From NCBI RefSeq assembly GCF_023618015.1, contig NZ_JAJKBJ010000005.1:148298-212297 (forward strand): DNA of 64,000 nucleotides. Direction: 5' to 3'. Under the pieces are notes generated by a model that did not search any database, had not been told where the DNA came from, and worked only from the letters and a program-made list of their open reading frames with translations. The DNA is from Legionella maioricensis. GTDB lineage: Bacteria; Pseudomonadota; Gammaproteobacteria; Legionellales; Legionellaceae. Of this stretch, positions 46,359 through 57,369 are shown one piece after another. Position 1 is the first letter of the stretch. The number at the start of each line of letters is the position of its first letter. A program made the translations under genes and the position numbers.

Positions 46359-46388
46359 CTGTATGCCGCGACTTGTCGCGGCATACAG
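46359..46388. terminator. Strong 12-base hairpin downstream of purE
   Basis: CTGTATGCCGCG and CGCGGCATACAG form a perfect stem over a six-base loop, about 53 bases after the purE stop. There is no clear T run on the minus strand, and the core recurs at 27474, so it may be a dispersed element and only incidentally a terminator. Confidence 0.5.
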
Positions 46389-46440
46389 AGGATTTATATC
46401 AGCTGCAGAGCTGAGTTCATATGAAGAAAAAGGTGCTTTT

Positions 46441-46935
46441 TTATTCCTTTAATAGCGAATTATCAAGAACAGTCTGCGCTTGTTCTTTAAGATGTTGAAT
46501 AACTGCATTTTTATATTCCGGATATTTGTTCCCCAGAAAACGAGCGGCAAGAAGGGCGGCGTTAACTGCTCCTGCCTTACCTACAGCGAGGGTGCCGACG
46601 GGAATGCCTGCAGGCATCTGTACTATTGAAAGCAGTGCATCCAATCCATTAGTGAACGTTGAAGAGGGCATAGGTACACCAAGAACGGGGAGGCAGGTTT
46701 TTGCAGCCACAACCCCAGGGAGATGTGCAGCTCCTCCAGCAGCCGCAATAAATACCTCAACACCGCGTTGTTCGGCTGATTTAATATAATCAAATAAAGC
46801 ATCAGGTGTTCTGTGGGCAGACAGGGCGCGTGCTTCATTGGGAATGTTTAGTTTATCCAGCATGAGAGCAGTTTCTTCCATTATGACCCAATCTGATTTG
46901 GATCCCATGAGAATGCTTACCAGAATATTTGACAT
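46441..46935 (-). CDS. purE: N5-CAIR mutase PurE
   Basis: PurE converts N5-CAIR to CAIR. The start at 46935 ([16 protein letters not shown]) places GSKSDW near the N-terminus as usual, and AAGGTG lies about six bases before it; the upstream ATG adds three residues. The AHRTPD and AGGAAHLPG motifs are present. Class I PurE needs PurK to make N5-CAIR, but no purK is adjacent. It stands about 6.3 kb from purN, beyond two effector candidates and on the other strand. Confidence 0.95.
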   Translation of the reverse strand: MSNILVSILMGSKSDWVIMEETALMLDKLNIPNEARALSAHRTPDALFDYIKSAEQRGVEVFIAAAGGAAHLPGVVAAKTCLPVLGVPMPSSTFTNGLDALLSIVQMPAGIPVGTLAVGKAGAVNAALLAARFLGNKYPEYKNAVIQHLKEQAQTVLDNSLLKE

Positions 46936-47014
46936 GCGTAACACCTTAAAAAAATTGTAATTTATTCTACACCAGGATTTAAAAAAGTCGAAGCATGATT
47001 TGCCTAGGTGAAGG

Positions 47015-48124
47015 TTAGTTAAAATCAGGGATAGATTGCGATGCCTTGCAGCAAGAGCTACCTTTTATTTCTTTCGCAGCATACATGGCAAGATCAGCTT
47101 TAATCATTAAGTCAACTACAGTTTGTGTGTCATTGGGACAAGTAGAAAGCCCTATACTAATTGAGCTGTGGTACTTAACTTTTTTTAAGGTAAATGGCTG
47201 TTCGAATGCATGGATAATTCTTTGGGCGATTTCTTGTGGAGTCATTTCATCTTGGGAGTGCAATACGATGCCGGTAAATTCGTCTCCGCCCAATCTGGCA
47301 ACAAAATCATTTTCACGAAAACAGAGATGAATCCGTTTTGCTGCTTGCGCTAATAAATGGTCACCCATATCATGTCCCCAATAGTCGTTTACATATTTGA
47401 GATTATCGAGGTCCATAAAAAAAACTGTCACACAGTCATTGGTAGATAATGAGTCAATGACTTCTTGTAAATGTTTTTTAAAGTATTGGCGATTTGGCAA
47501 ATTTGTTAGTGGATCAAAATAGGCCAAATGTTGGTATTTATCTTTTTCAACACCTAGTAAATGATTTTTATAATGTAATATTTGTTCATATCGCTTATTT
47601 TCGTGCATTAAATTGACGACTGTAGTGACAATGATTAGATAGGCAAATAGATGGTTTGTCCGTCCGATAATCGTGAGAAGATGTGGAGCGAGATGGTAAA
47701 AAGGGGGGATTGAAAGGGTGCTAAATCCTATGATCATTAATAAAGCAATTGTCGAGTAAAAAAACAGCCCGCCCCATCCCACAAGCGATGCGGCAAAAAG
47801 AGGAATTACATAAAACCATAAAGAGTAAGATGTTCCCACGCCCCAAACCAGGTAATTTGCGCTGGTTATTGTTAAGAAGGTAGTTAAAATCAGTATGTGA
47901 CCACAAACGCTTGTGTTCCTGCTACGAATAAGCAATATTGAATTGAGTAAAATTATTATGCCTCCCAAACCAATTATTGCAACAAGGTACCATAGCTTTT
48001 TATAGGCGTACAAAGGAACAATCATCGCACACACAATAATTAGTTCAAAAGTAATATAGAGAATCAGACGATATTGCCGTACGTGTATACCACCATATCT
48101 TGTCTGGCCGTTGTGTGAGATCAT
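47015..48124 (-). CDS. Membrane diguanylate cyclase (GGDEF)
   Basis: A 369-residue enzyme that should make cyclic di-GMP from GTP. The N-terminal half has about six hydrophobic helices (to about residue 180), a membrane sensor without a recognised named domain. A short coiled linker leads to a complete GGDEF domain with [25 protein letters not shown] and RLGGDEF (motif at 279-283). The RxxD inhibitory site (REND) lies five residues before GGDEF, so product feedback is expected. No EAL domain follows. In Legionella such proteins influence virulence and motility. Confidence 0.92.
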   Translation of the reverse strand: MISHNGQTRYGGIHVRQYRLILYITFELIIVCAMIVPLYAYKKLWYLVAIIGLGGIIILLNSILLIRSRNTSVCGHILILTTFLTITSANYLVWGVGTSYSLWFYVIPLFAASLVGWGGLFFYSTIALLMIIGFSTLSIPPFYHLAPHLLTIIGRTNHLFAYLIIVTTVVNLMHENKRYEQILHYKNHLLGVEKDKYQHLAYFDPLTNLPNRQYFKKHLQEVIDSLSTNDCVTVFFMDLDNLKYVNDYWGHDMGDHLLAQAAKRIHLCFRENDFVARLGGDEFTGIVLHSQDEMTPQEIAQRIIHAFEQPFTLKKVKYHSSISIGLSTCPNDTQTVVDLMIKADLAMYAAKEIKGSSCCKASQSIPDFN

Positions 48125-48597
48125 TCTATTCCTTGATTATTCACGTATACTTTATTTATTCTAAATTTTAATATTTCAATTAACCTTTAAAATTTAGCTG
48201 ATTCCCATATTATTAATACTAGACCAGCTCTGATTAAATTTTGCTAAGTAAGTTTTGCATACCCGTGGGTGAAAAGCCTCCGTGGACGGATATGCCCCAA
48301 TAGGCAATTTTATTTGTATTCGCACAGTGCAATGCCAGATCAAGACACTGGATGAACCAATTGTAACCTGGGTGGATACGAAGTCGTAATCCTGGGTGAT
48401 GTGCCAACAAATCCCGGGTTAGCTTTCGCTTTCACCCAGGTTACATCTAATAAACTGATCTCCTAAAATCTGTAAAACCCAGTAATCAATATGAAATATC
48501 ATCCGGAATTTAACTTTAAATTTCGAATAGGGTGGCACAAATAAAAAGGCATCTTTGAAGACGCCTTTTTATTTGTTATTAAATGAGAACTGTTTCC
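48125..48597. other. 473-base intergenic region with repeats and terminator
   Basis: No gene is visible. Between about 48360 and 48450 lies a palindromic stretch (TTGTAACCTGGGT ... ACCCAGGTTACA). A related fragment (CCTGGGTTACAAG) occurs near 5287. At the right end is the terminator of the alpha-2-macroglobulin gene (48543-48570). Confidence 0.55.
48543..48570. terminator. Hairpin terminator after the alpha-2-macroglobulin gene
   Basis: AAAAAGGC and GCCTTTTT pair around a loop (with further GTCTTC/GAAGA-type pairing inside), 28 bases past the minus-strand stop at 48598; T runs flank it on both strands. Confidence 0.8.
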
Positions 48598-51500
48598 TTA
48601 AGGAGCTTTGGTTACAGTTATTTCTGATGCAGCACCTCGTGCTTTGGTGGCGGGATCATACATCGCTTCGGCATAGGCTGGAGGCACGATGTATTTTCCT
48701 GTGTTTATTGCTTTGATTTTATAAGTAATTTGTTTGGCTGTTGAATCAATACTGCCGAAGTAATTTACTCTATCCTCACGTGCATCAGAAAAATCCATAG
48801 TATCAGTTTTCACTGAATCACGAACTACCTCAAAGCCACCGGGTAAAAGATCTTCAACCGCTATATTAGTTAAATAGGCATTATCTAAGGTACGGATTTG
48901 GATATGTACCTCAATTTCGCTACCTAAAGTTGTTGTGTTAATCACATTCCCTTTTTCATCTCTATATTCTCTAAAGATTTCCATTCCTTGTTTTAATGGC
49001 GTAGTTGGAAGCGTTTTGTCGAAACCGGCTTGTACCAACTGATAAAAGAACGTTTGCTTCTCTGGGTTATTCAAACTGATTTTTTTGACGTCCTCATCAA
49101 TACTAATTTTTTGATAATTACCCTTTTCGGTAGGGAAGGTTTTTTCTTGATTGTTATTCAGCACCCCTGTTATTGACAGGGCCGGATGAGAACCGGTTGC
49201 ATCATTTTGTTGATAAGCACTTAACGCTAAGCTGGTATAACCAGACAATATGGTATTAATTTCATTATTATTGATGGCCTTAACCAACTGCATTACCAAT
49301 TTATCACCCACTTGCGCTAATAAATTAGGGAAATGCTTGGCCACAATATAAAGATATTGAGCATCAGCAATATTGCTATCATAGAAATCGGTATCAAAAG
49401 TCTGTTTACTTTGCGGTTGGTAGAGGCCGATTAATTGATTCGCATCATCATAGCTCTTTAGCAATTGATACGAAGCAGCTAAATAGACAGCAGTAATATC
49501 TTTTTGCCATGCTTTCGTACTGTCTTGTTGTAAGTACAATTGTAAGTTAGCCAGATAATTAGTTGTTACTATCTCATTTCTGGTTAAAATATAAATTGCA
49601 TAAGCCTGAATCCTTGCTGTATCCAAATCAGATGCATTTTGACTTGCCAGATTTTTAAGATAACTAATACCATTAGAGAACATATCGCTAGGTACTGTAA
49701 AGCCTTGCTCTCTGGCCTCAGTCAAGAAATGCATGGCATAGACAGAGGCAAAGCTATTCCCGCTATTCTCTCCCAAGCCAGGCCAATAACTAAAGCCACC
49801 ATTCGACATTTGACGCTGACTGAGCATTTGAATTGTAGCGTTTACCTTGTCATGGATTTGCTGACTGTCTTTCGTAAACCATGGCTGATTGTTCATCGCC
49901 AGCAATGGTAAGGCTTTACTGGTCAATTGCTCCGTACAACCATAAGGATAATTATCCAGATAGCGTTGTAAACCAAATACCAGAATTAAAGGACTGGTAG
50001 ACACGGTTGCATCCACATTACGATATTGCGGATAAAGGGTTTGCATGATATCCAGCGATTTTTTAGCATCTTGAGACTTACCGCTATCAATATTAGTTAT
50101 AAATGGCATTGCAGGCCTGACGCTAAGTGTGGCATCCATTTTACTGGATTTATCATCCGCTTTAGCAGTGAACGTTACTTTGGCCGCGCCTAATGATTTA
50201 GCCCGTAATTTAAAGTGTACGGTTTGCTCGCGACCCTCCTTAATTTCCAAGGTTTGGTTCGCGCTGCCTATAATTTCTATTTCGGGCGAAGCAGTAAGAT
50301 CCACGTTAACTTGCGTGTGATCACCGGAGTCTTTAATGTTGTTAGCAACACTTGCCGATATTTCAAATTCATCCCCAGGCGCTACAAACGTTGGGACATT
50401 CGGATTGATGATGAAATCTCCCCGAACTTCTGCAGACGTATCATTTGAGCCAACAGAATCAGTAGATACGGCAACAGCCATTACGCGGATACTGCCGTTA
50501 AAATAATCAGGAACTTGATATACTAATTGTCGGCTGGTCTGATCCGTATCAATGATTCCAGACCAATAAACTACAGGTAAATCCGTTTTTCTTTTGAAAG
50601 GATTAAGTCTGCTGGCCATATCTTCTTCACCACCATCACCCCCAGCAGCAGATAGTTCTCTATCCTGGATAAATTTGGGAAGAATTTGATCTACGGTTTG
50701 TTGTGTTAATACTTCCAGAGCATGTTTTTGGAAAAAGAAGGATAAAGGATCTGGAGTACTGTAACGTCCCACTTGCAAGATGCCTTCATCCACCGCAAAG
50801 ACAATTATTTTTCCTGCCTTATCCGTCTGATAGTCAATAGTGAACGGCTCACCAGGACGAGCCACCTTGGCAGTTTTTAATTCTATTTTAATATCATGAT
50901 TGTCATGGTTCACCGTAAAGGGGACGACACTATAACTTAGAGGGCTAATGAATAACTCTGGAGACTCCCAATCTCGAATGAATGCCACATTAAGGTATCC
51001 ATTACCTTGAAAATCTGCAGGAATACGAATAGTTTGCACTGAGTTAGTTGTTTCAGTTTTAAACCACTGAGTAGCATAGACTTTATCTCGTTCAATGGTG
51101 ATTAACCCGGAACCCGTATAAGGGGCCGTGATTTGCAATTCTATATCATCACCTGCTTTATATTCAGATTTATTTAATTTGATTGCCAACTCCGCATTTT
51201 TTGCCAGTGGCTTTTGGCTTGCTCCAACGATACTGAACTTTAATTGGCTGAGTACCGTATTATCTTTATCAAGAATACTTAGGGAGTAATCACCAATTTG
51301 TTGTGAAGGCAGTTGATAATTAGTACCTGCTTCTTCCAGGGCAAAAGGATTGGTACTAACCACTGTTGATTGGATAATGGATTGATATTGATAAGTCCCA
51401 TCCGCTTTTTTAACCAGGGTAGTAACTGGGTGTAAAGAAACCAATTGAATTTTTAAATCTTTAACTGCTTCTTTGCTTAATTGCGGATTAACAGCAATAT

Positions 51501-54369
51501 AATTGATATTTCTAATGCTGTTTTGCTTAATGAAAGATAAGTCACCATCGGGTTTATATCCAATGAAATAGGGTAAAGGACTAATTAATGCCTTAGATTG
51601 AGTGGTGACACTTCGACCACCGTCTGCTTCAAAACCTTCAGCAAAAAATGACAATTGATAGGTAGCCTTTTCAAACCGATCCAGATTTAAATCAAATTCG
51701 GCCTCTCCTTTGTCGTTTGTTTTAACGTCAGTTAACGTTTCGGTAAACACTTTTGGTGGTTTTTTGGGATCCAGAAGGGGATCTGCAAAAATATAGTCGG
51801 GATAATCTTCAAATTCAATTTGCTGAGGGGTCAGTAAGATTTTAGCACTGATTTTTCGATCGGCAGCAGGTGCTCCATATAAGTTCCAAAGTCCTACGTG
51901 AGCTTTTAAGCCCATCGGTGAAGTCCATCCGTCAGATGGGGCTGGAATCAGATTTGAAGTGATTCGCATTCTATCCGGTTGAAACTCTGAAACGCGAACC
52001 GATGTGCTACCCAACAGGTTTTGAGGATGATTGTCTTTTACTAAAAACAGGTTAACCATATACTGACCGGTTGGAGAGTTGGCATTGGTGGTGAAATCAA
52101 GCTCCATATACCCGGTATCGTTCAGAGTGATTTTTTGATCTTTTAGCGTTGTTCCTCTGGAATCTACAATGGTAGCCTGTAGAGGCAAGCCAGCAGGTTG
52201 TGGCTGCGCATAGGCTTGTTTGACTATCATGCCTATATGTACGGTATCTCCAGGTCTGTAGATACCTCTATCCGAGAAGAGATAGGCACTCAAACTTTGT
52301 AATTCCTGATTGTTTGTATAGATGCCGCCAATATCAAACTTACTAAAATTCAATTGTCTGTTGAAGTTATTGAATGGAATAAATGAAACGTCATTATTGA
52401 GATTTGCCAAATAAACAATTGGTTCTCTATCCTCAACAAAATCTTTAAGGGTAGGGAAGTTAACCCGTCCTTGACTGTCACTTACCCGAGACAAAATAGG
52501 CAAGCCATTTTTACCTAAAACGGTAACTGTAACATTAGCTACAGGGACTCCCTGAGTGATGGAGTTAATAAATACATCATGACTGCCATCGTTATTATCC
52601 TTTACTAGCATGCCTAAGTCGGTAATCAGGATTAAGCGACTGGCTTTTACATCCAGTGGTGATTTATTAGCAACATCCCATCCAGTGGCTTGTAATAAAA
52701 ATAGGCCTTGTGGTCCTGATGTATTGGCATCAACTGTAAGGTATTTACTTAGATCAAGGGCAGTGTATTGTTGTTTTGTTAAATCGGAGCTGTCAAATTG
52801 TTGGACATCAGAAAAGATTTGACTAATATTCTGTTGATTAAAGGAAGGATTAATAAAATAGGGGTTATTAAAATCTCCTTGAGTCTGGGTAACCAATTGA
52901 TTGATATTATTTGGTAAAACTCGCGCAAAATCGAATTTAACAGCAGGTACGCCGCGGACTAATACTGAAAGTTTTTTCTCTCCGCTTAAAGCCAAAAGTG
53001 ATCCTTTGTGCAAGAAACTGATTTCCTTGGGAAATTCAGGTATGGCGATAACAGCCGCATAATCATTACTTAAAGTAAAGTCGCCAAATCCTTTCATGCC
53101 TTTATCGATTTTAATATATAAATATCGTGGTGTTTGGGCAGCAAATTTAAAACTATGTAACGTGGCATAGTTTTGTTCTGTTGGTATTGCTTCTTTGGTT
53201 AAAGGAGTCGCTAAAGAAAGAATAGCGCTGGTTACTTCTCCTGGATTTTGCCATTGATAATTTTGTTTGGCTTGTTCTGCAGCGGTAGCTGGATAGTCTT
53301 GTGGCAATAAGTAGATATGTACTGACTTATTAAAATCCTTCTCATTAACCCCCAAGCTTGTTTCAACAGTTAGAACTTGTTCTGGCCTGTCTTTATCATT
53401 CCTTACTATTGAGGCCGAAGTTGAAAGTACTTTGAGGAAATTACTGGCGTCAGGTATTAGTAAATTGGAAGCTGTATCTGTTTTAAGTTCTGTTGAGCCG
53501 GTTGAAGAGCTTATATTTTTACTTAAACTGAATACCAAATAACGTGCTACATCTTTTATTTTAATGTTTTCTGAATGCAGATAGGCTACTCGATTATGTT
53601 CATCATAACTATAAGAGAACTTAACGGGCTCCGCATTGAGATCTATCTTGCCATTTTTAATTGCCTGAAACATTAACGAGCTATTTTTTTCAAGACTTTC
53701 AGGATTGACCGGAAAGTTAAACTGGATAGTTGCTACAGCGTTCCTAACTTCTGAATTAACAGGGTCCTGATAGAATTTAAACTCAGTAATTTTTGCTTCA
53801 AAAGGTTTGGTAACGAATGAAAAATCATAACGTTCCATATTCGTTTTCGGAGCAAAGAAGTTTTGAGCAAAATGAATGGTGTATTTTTGTCCTGCTGGCC
53901 AATCTTCAGATGGGACAAAGACTAATTGACTGTCGCTATTCCAGCTCCATTGGCCCATTGTTTTAGGCGTCATTTCTATGCCTTCAGTAATTGTTCTACC
54001 AATTAAATTGATAGGGGCAACGGACTGGTTAGTGAAGCCATTATTATTTTTAATACCAAAATCTATAATTAAGTTATTAGGCACCAGGGGTGTATCATTG
54101 GCTGCCGTCGGAGTTATTTCGGGGACGGTTATTGATGCGGTGATATAGGTAGGTTGAGGGCGATTTTTATACCAATGGGCGCCATATCCCGCAGCAAGAA
54201 GAAAAACAATAATTAGAGATGTGGTTCCCCAAAATGTTTTAGGCTTGCTTTTTGCTTTTTGGTGTAAGTGAGTCATCCAGGGAGGGCTATTCCAATTCAA
54301 TTTTCCAAACACGGAAGAAAATGCAGAGCAAAGCCCGTTTAGAATTGAAGAACGTGGATTTTTATTCAT
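48598..54369 (-). CDS. Bacterial alpha-2-macroglobulin family protein
   Basis: A 1923-residue envelope protein, larger than the 1650-residue E. coli YfhM. The thioester motif CTEQ (Cys1478-Gln1481, within YPYGCTEQL) is intact, so it can trap proteases covalently. Beta-sandwich MG domains fill the middle, with the YLFSDRGIYRPGD segment typical of the family near residue 700. A single hydrophobic helix at about 46-66 (LIIVFLLAAGYG) anchors it, and there is no lipobox, so it is an inner-membrane and not a lipoprotein form. It is divergent from pbpC, the usual partner: when the wall is breached, PBP1C repairs and this protein blocks host proteases. Confidence 0.92.
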   Translation of the reverse strand: MNKNPRSSILNGLCSAFSSVFGKLNWNSPPWMTHLHQKAKSKPKTFWGTTSLIIVFLLAAGYGAHWYKNRPQPTYITASITVPEITPTAANDTPLVPNNLIIDFGIKNNNGFTNQSVAPINLIGRTITEGIEMTPKTMGQWSWNSDSQLVFVPSEDWPAGQKYTIHFAQNFFAPKTNMERYDFSFVTKPFEAKITEFKFYQDPVNSEVRNAVATIQFNFPVNPESLEKNSSLMFQAIKNGKIDLNAEPVKFSYSYDEHNRVAYLHSENIKIKDVARYLVFSLSKNISSSTGSTELKTDTASNLLIPDASNFLKVLSTSASIVRNDKDRPEQVLTVETSLGVNEKDFNKSVHIYLLPQDYPATAAEQAKQNYQWQNPGEVTSAILSLATPLTKEAIPTEQNYATLHSFKFAAQTPRYLYIKIDKGMKGFGDFTLSNDYAAVIAIPEFPKEISFLHKGSLLALSGEKKLSVLVRGVPAVKFDFARVLPNNINQLVTQTQGDFNNPYFINPSFNQQNISQIFSDVQQFDSSDLTKQQYTALDLSKYLTVDANTSGPQGLFLLQATGWDVANKSPLDVKASRLILITDLGMLVKDNNDGSHDVFINSITQGVPVANVTVTVLGKNGLPILSRVSDSQGRVNFPTLKDFVEDREPIVYLANLNNDVSFIPFNNFNRQLNFSKFDIGGIYTNNQELQSLSAYLFSDRGIYRPGDTVHIGMIVKQAYAQPQPAGLPLQATIVDSRGTTLKDQKITLNDTGYMELDFTTNANSPTGQYMVNLFLVKDNHPQNLLGSTSVRVSEFQPDRMRITSNLIPAPSDGWTSPMGLKAHVGLWNLYGAPAADRKISAKILLTPQQIEFEDYPDYIFADPLLDPKKPPKVFTETLTDVKTNDKGEAEFDLNLDRFEKATYQLSFFAEGFEADGGRSVTTQSKALISPLPYFIGYKPDGDLSFIKQNSIRNINYIAVNPQLSKEAVKDLKIQLVSLHPVTTLVKKADGTYQYQSIIQSTVVSTNPFALEEAGTNYQLPSQQIGDYSLSILDKDNTVLSQLKFSIVGASQKPLAKNAELAIKLNKSEYKAGDDIELQITAPYTGSGLITIERDKVYATQWFKTETTNSVQTIRIPADFQGNGYLNVAFIRDWESPELFISPLSYSVVPFTVNHDNHDIKIELKTAKVARPGEPFTIDYQTDKAGKIIVFAVDEGILQVGRYSTPDPLSFFFQKHALEVLTQQTVDQILPKFIQDRELSAAGGDGGEEDMASRLNPFKRKTDLPVVYWSGIIDTDQTSRQLVYQVPDYFNGSIRVMAVAVSTDSVGSNDTSAEVRGDFIINPNVPTFVAPGDEFEISASVANNIKDSGDHTQVNVDLTASPEIEIIGSANQTLEIKEGREQTVHFKLRAKSLGAAKVTFTAKADDKSSKMDATLSVRPAMPFITNIDSGKSQDAKKSLDIMQTLYPQYRNVDATVSTSPLILVFGLQRYLDNYPYGCTEQLTSKALPLLAMNNQPWFTKDSQQIHDKVNATIQMLSQRQMSNGGFSYWPGLGENSGNSFASVYAMHFLTEAREQGFTVPSDMFSNGISYLKNLASQNASDLDTARIQAYAIYILTRNEIVTTNYLANLQLYLQQDSTKAWQKDITAVYLAASYQLLKSYDDANQLIGLYQPQSKQTFDTDFYDSNIADAQYLYIVAKHFPNLLAQVGDKLVMQLVKAINNNEINTILSGYTSLALSAYQQNDATGSHPALSITGVLNNNQEKTFPTEKGNYQKISIDEDVKKISLNNPEKQTFFYQLVQAGFDKTLPTTPLKQGMEIFREYRDEKGNVINTTTLGSEIEVHIQIRTLDNAYLTNIAVEDLLPGGFEVVRDSVKTDTMDFSDAREDRVNYFGSIDSTAKQITYKIKAINTGKYIVPPAYAEAMYDPATKARGAASEITVTKAP

Positions 54370-54525
54370 GATTTATCCCATTTGAGATGACTGTTTGTTT
54401 GTTTTAAATCATTTTGCATCGAAACAATGCTCCATGGATTTATTTTTCTCAATAATCGATGCATTCTAATGTAATTTATATGAAATTTGAATATAATTTA
54501 CTCTTTTTGATGCATAATATCGGTT

Positions 54526-56832
54526 ATGAGAAAAATAATTAAGATAATTAGCATAATCCTTGTTTCACTATTTGTCAGTGGGTATTTGTTATTATTTTTT
54601 TCACCAAGACCTTTGCTGTTGGAAGAGGTCAGTTTTTCTAAAGCGGTATACGATGATCACCATCAGTTATTACGGTTAACTTTGAGTAAAGATGATAAAT
54701 TTAGATTGTTTACTCCTCTCCCTCAAATCCCCAAACAATTAATTGAAGCCACTTTACTACAGGAGGATCAATACTTTCGCTGGCATTTGGGCCTCAATCC
54801 TTTTGCTATGTTTAAAGCGGTTTGGCAAACCTACGCAGTAAAGTCACGTAGGGTAGGTGCTTCAACAATTACCATGCAATTAGCTCGTATACGCTATGGA
54901 ATAAATTCTAAAAAAATATCCGGAAAGCTGTGGCAAATTATCAGAGCCTTGCAAATTGAAATGCATTACAGCAAAGATCAAATATTGGAAGCTTATTTAA
55001 ATTTGGCGCCTTATGGCGGAAATATTGAAGGAGTAGGCGCTGCAAGTCTGATCTATTTTAATAATCCCGTTGCCAAGCTTAGTTTGCCTGAAGCATTAAC
55101 TTTAAGCATTATTCCCCAAAATCCAGGAAAGCGTACTCCCGATAATAGTGATTTAAAGAAAATTAGAGATCGTTTATTTACGCGATGGCTCGTGAAGCAT
55201 CCTGAAGACGGCTCAAAAAAAATGATGTTTCATTTACCTCTAGTGATGCAAAACAGCCATAATTTGCCTTTTCACGCGCCTCATTTGGTTAACATGGTGC
55301 TTAATCATCCTTCTGTGCACGCCCAAAGTATTGATACTACTTTAGACTATCGAACCCAGATCATTGTAGACCGTATTACACGCCATTATTTAGCGAGGAA
55401 AAAAGGTTTAGGCGTTTATAATGCAGCGGTTTTGCTGGTTGATACTCGAGATATGGGTGTTAAAGCGCTAATGGGCTCTGCAGATTTTTTTAATAAAAGT
55501 ATTGGTGGGCAGATTAATGGAGTGGAAACAAAGCGTTCCCCTGGTTCGGCACTGAAACCTTTTATTTACGGATTGGCCCTGGATCAAGGCTTAATCCATC
55601 CGAATACTGTTTTGAAAGACGTACCTCACAGTTTTAATGGCTATAATCCAGAAAATTTTGATTATGATTTTATGGGACCTATTAAAGCAAAAGATGCTTT
55701 GGTTTTAAGCCGTAATATTCCTGCTATTGATCTTTCCAGTCAACTCACCAATCCCTCATTACATCAATTATTGGAGCAAGCACAGGTAAGTCATTTGCGA
55801 TCTGAATCTTATTACGGTTTATCCTTAAATTTGGGCGGTGTTGAACTGACTATGAGAGAGTTAGTTGGCTTATATGCGATGTTAGTTAATGATGGTATCT
55901 GGTATCCCATTCACTTACTCAAAGAAGAAAGCAAAGACAATGGGCGTCGTTTGCTTAGCCCAGAGGCAAGTTTTTTGGTTTTGGATATGTTAAAAAATAC
56001 ACCAAGAACTGATTTGAGTTACAAGGCTTTCTCTCAATTGCCAGTATCATGGAAAACAGGTACTTCTTCAGGTTATCGAGATGCGTGGACGGTGGGGTCT
56101 TTTGGTCCTTATGTTTTGGCCGTCTGGATTGGCAATTTTGATAATAAAGCAAATCCTGCCTTTGTGGGTAAAGACATTGCCGCGCCTTTATTTTTTGAAT
56201 TAGTTGATGCGATTAAACAGGAGCGCGGTCCTTTAGTCAGCGTTGAAAAACGACCTGAGCAGTTGAATCTTCGCAAAGTAGAGGTATGCAAGGCCTCTGG
56301 TATGTTGCCTACACGTTATTGCCTGGATACTGAATGGACCTGGTTTATTCCCGGTAAATCACCAATTAAAACGGATACTATCTTCAGAGAAGTGGCAATC
56401 AATAATAAAACCGGACTACGTACCTGCCATATTGATGACAGCACACGTTTTGAAATTTTTGAATTTTGGCCTTCAGATTTGTTACGAATTTTCAAAAAAG
56501 CAGGCATTCAAAGGCATACGCCACCTTTTTTCGAACCGGATTGTGCATTAACAGGAAATACAGGTATTAATCCGCAAATTACTTCTCCACAGGCCGGGAT
56601 AAGTTACATTGTGCGCGCCAATTCAAAATTCAACGATAAGATACCTCTAAGTGCGGTCACTGATGCTGGTATTGCTCATTTATATTGGTTCATTAATGAA
56701 ACGTTTATTGCTGAAACAAAACCCGATCAGCCTTTTCTATGGCGGGCTAAACCGGGTAAATTTGTGATCAGGGTTGTTGATGATCACGGCTTGTCTGATG
56801 CTCGTGATCTCACTGTCTTAATGGATAGTTAG
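54526..56832 (+). CDS. pbpC: Penicillin-binding protein 1C
   Basis: A 768-residue bifunctional wall enzyme. After an N-terminal membrane anchor (6-27) comes a glycosyltransferase 51 domain with LLQEDQYFRWHLGLNP (catalytic Glu in the ED pair) and GASTITMQLAR. The transpeptidase follows with SALK (Ser341, Lys344), LSRN and KTGTS (Lys510), and a C-terminal PBP1C domain (about 690-765) that ends in a beta-sandwich. The divergent partner is the alpha-2-macroglobulin gene at 48598, with a 156-base shared promoter region. Confidence 0.95.
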   Translation: MRKIIKIISIILVSLFVSGYLLLFFSPRPLLLEEVSFSKAVYDDHHQLLRLTLSKDDKFRLFTPLPQIPKQLIEATLLQEDQYFRWHLGLNPFAMFKAVWQTYAVKSRRVGASTITMQLARIRYGINSKKISGKLWQIIRALQIEMHYSKDQILEAYLNLAPYGGNIEGVGAASLIYFNNPVAKLSLPEALTLSIIPQNPGKRTPDNSDLKKIRDRLFTRWLVKHPEDGSKKMMFHLPLVMQNSHNLPFHAPHLVNMVLNHPSVHAQSIDTTLDYRTQIIVDRITRHYLARKKGLGVYNAAVLLVDTRDMGVKALMGSADFFNKSIGGQINGVETKRSPGSALKPFIYGLALDQGLIHPNTVLKDVPHSFNGYNPENFDYDFMGPIKAKDALVLSRNIPAIDLSSQLTNPSLHQLLEQAQVSHLRSESYYGLSLNLGGVELTMRELVGLYAMLVNDGIWYPIHLLKEESKDNGRRLLSPEASFLVLDMLKNTPRTDLSYKAFSQLPVSWKTGTSSGYRDAWTVGSFGPYVLAVWIGNFDNKANPAFVGKDIAAPLFFELVDAIKQERGPLVSVEKRPEQLNLRKVEVCKASGMLPTRYCLDTEWTWFIPGKSPIKTDTIFREVAINNKTGLRTCHIDDSTRFEIFEFWPSDLLRIFKKAGIQRHTPPFFEPDCALTGNTGINPQITSPQAGISYIVRANSKFNDKIPLSAVTDAGIAHLYWFINETFIAETKPDQPFLWRAKPGKFVIRVVDDHGLSDARDLTVLMDS

Positions 56833-56835
56833 GGG

Positions 56836-57267
56836 TTACACCTGTGCTGCTGGTGCCTCATAGGGTTCCTTAGCAACCTCACCTGGCACCCATCCGGTAA
56901 GTAATACTCCCTTATAGACCAGTTGGCAAAACAATGCGGCTTTGCAAAGAATCTCAGTGTCATCTTCACAGGTATTTGAATTAAAATACAAAGCAATTGC
57001 CAATCCGAGTTGGGCTCCTGCAATGCTGCCTTGTAATAATTGCACCGCCTTTTCACTTAATTTTACGTCGCGGCGAAATAGAGTATAAACTGACAAACAA
57101 GTTTGCGTTACTTTGGGCGGAATCACTAGAAGGGGATTGAGTGATTCAATCATGCTTCCTGCTATTTCGGTTACTGCATTGGTTCTTTGGGTATTGCGGT
57201 GTGCGGGTGTCGATGCAAAAGTACGTGCGGTTATCGTATCGACGCAATTAGTAAAAAAATTAGGCAT
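56836..57267 (-). CDS. Hypothetical protein of 143 residues
   Basis: No family is recognised. The protein starts with MPNFFTNCVDTITAR, is of mixed polarity, and holds an Ala/Leu-rich helix at about 82-96 (SIAGAQLGLAIALYF) and a second less hydrophobic helix near 110-125. Five cysteines are present but not patterned. The reading frame is convergent with pbpC, the stops four bases apart, which is typical of a real gene. It could be an inner-membrane or effector-like protein. Confidence 0.55.
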   Translation of the reverse strand: MPNFFTNCVDTITARTFASTPAHRNTQRTNAVTEIAGSMIESLNPLLVIPPKVTQTCLSVYTLFRRDVKLSEKAVQLLQGSIAGAQLGLAIALYFNSNTCEDDTEILCKAALFCQLVYKGVLLTGWVPGEVAKEPYEAPAAQV

Positions 57268-57369
57268 GACATTAATCCTTTAAAATTTAATGAGCAAAAT
57301 TACACTTGAATTTGTTTAATAAAACAAATACGGGGCAATTCTAACGTAGCTTCTCAATAAGTCCGGGAA

